Below are positions 63,981-64,000 of a stretch of DNA of 64,000 nt, one piece after another. Every line of letters starts with the position of its first letter. The first letter of the stretch is position 1. Source of the stretch: Rubrivivax sp. (GTDB taxonomy: Bacteria > Pseudomonadota > Gammaproteobacteria > Burkholderiales > Burkholderiaceae_C); NCBI GenBank assembly GCA_030653505.1, contig JAURZK010000113.1:1-64000 (forward strand), written 5' to 3'. A program made the translations under genes and the position numbers. Below the pieces are notes generated by a model. That model was not told the origin of the DNA. It was given only the letters and a program-made list of their open reading frames with translations, and did not search any database.

Positions 63981-64000
63981 ACCAGCCGTTCTTTAACAAC
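63981..64000 (+). promoter_or_regulatory. probable rRNA operon leader (boxA-like)
   Basis: The last bases read CCGTTCTTTAACAAC. In proteobacteria a TTCTTTAACAA sequence of this kind lies in the antitermination leader a short distance before 16S rRNA. The 16S gene itself would be outside the window, so this is a prediction. Confidence 0.5.

Overview
This is a high-GC (roughly 70 percent G+C by eye) chromosomal segment of a betaproteobacterium, most likely a member of the Burkholderiales close to the Rubrivivax, Leptothrix and Methylibium group. The evidence is the polyhydroxyalkanoate genes, an Entner-Doudoroff pair, imuA-imuB, a PEP-CTERM-sorted protein and Burkholderiales-type small families (DUF2189, DUF2788, DUF2145, DUF6515). 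Coding density is very high. Almost every long antisense ORF in the track is a high-GC shadow of a real gene. I see no tRNA gene, CRISPR array, prophage or intact transposon.

Region 1 (1-13.5 kb) holds purL on the minus strand, divergent from map-glnD-mnmH, then a DUF2189 / DUF2788 / ChaC-like run. Two convergent copies of a 47-bp dispersed repeat follow, and then the PHA genes phaC and phaB with no phaA between them. Region 2 (13.6-24.6 kb) holds pgeF, maiA and a fumarylacetoacetate hydrolase-family gene, a NUDIX hydrolase, a LapD-like degenerate GGDEF/EAL receptor, an acyl-CoA desaturase with an unusual tail and a strong terminator, an RsmB-like methyltransferase, purN divergent from trpS, an esterase and a GNAT gene. 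Region 3 (24.6-38.8 kb) holds a 45-residue membrane protein missed by the ORF track, the SOS genes imuA-imuB with a perfect LexA box, DUF2145, a frameshifted MFS-acyltransferase fusion, YchJ, a BNR-repeat protein next to a MoaD-like protein, rarD, edd-eda, a MobA-like protein, pdxH, a GNAT gene and a broken LuxR-type HTH fragment.

Region 4 (38.7-51.6 kb) holds an MscS channel with a histone-deacetylase-like hydrolase, the MoxR / DUF58 / TgpA-type transglutaminase trio, two small envelope proteins sharing a cysteine module, mltB, an S9 peptidase, a PEP-CTERM zinc protease and a TonB-like protein. Region 5 (51.7-61.5 kb) is the most interesting part. It is a compact minus-strand operon of transglutaminase-DUF2126, a circularly permuted ATP-grasp / alpha-E fusion, a second transglutaminase, a stand-alone circularly permuted ATP-grasp, a 51-codon partial duplicate and a stand-alone alpha-E protein. 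It looks like a peptide or amide-bond forming and trimming system whose substrate is not known to me.

Region 6 (61.5-64 kb) holds a comEC gene that has lost its 5' part exactly where six copies of a TTGACAAATGGTTCTACTCT-like repeat begin. About 0.7 kb of lower-GC non-coding DNA follows, ending in TTCTTTAACAAC. That resembles the leader directly upstream of a 16S rRNA gene, so an rRNA operon probably starts just past the window.

A recurring theme is a -10 hexamer placed exactly six bases before a start codon (map, imuA, pdxH, mltB), which predicts leaderless mRNAs.
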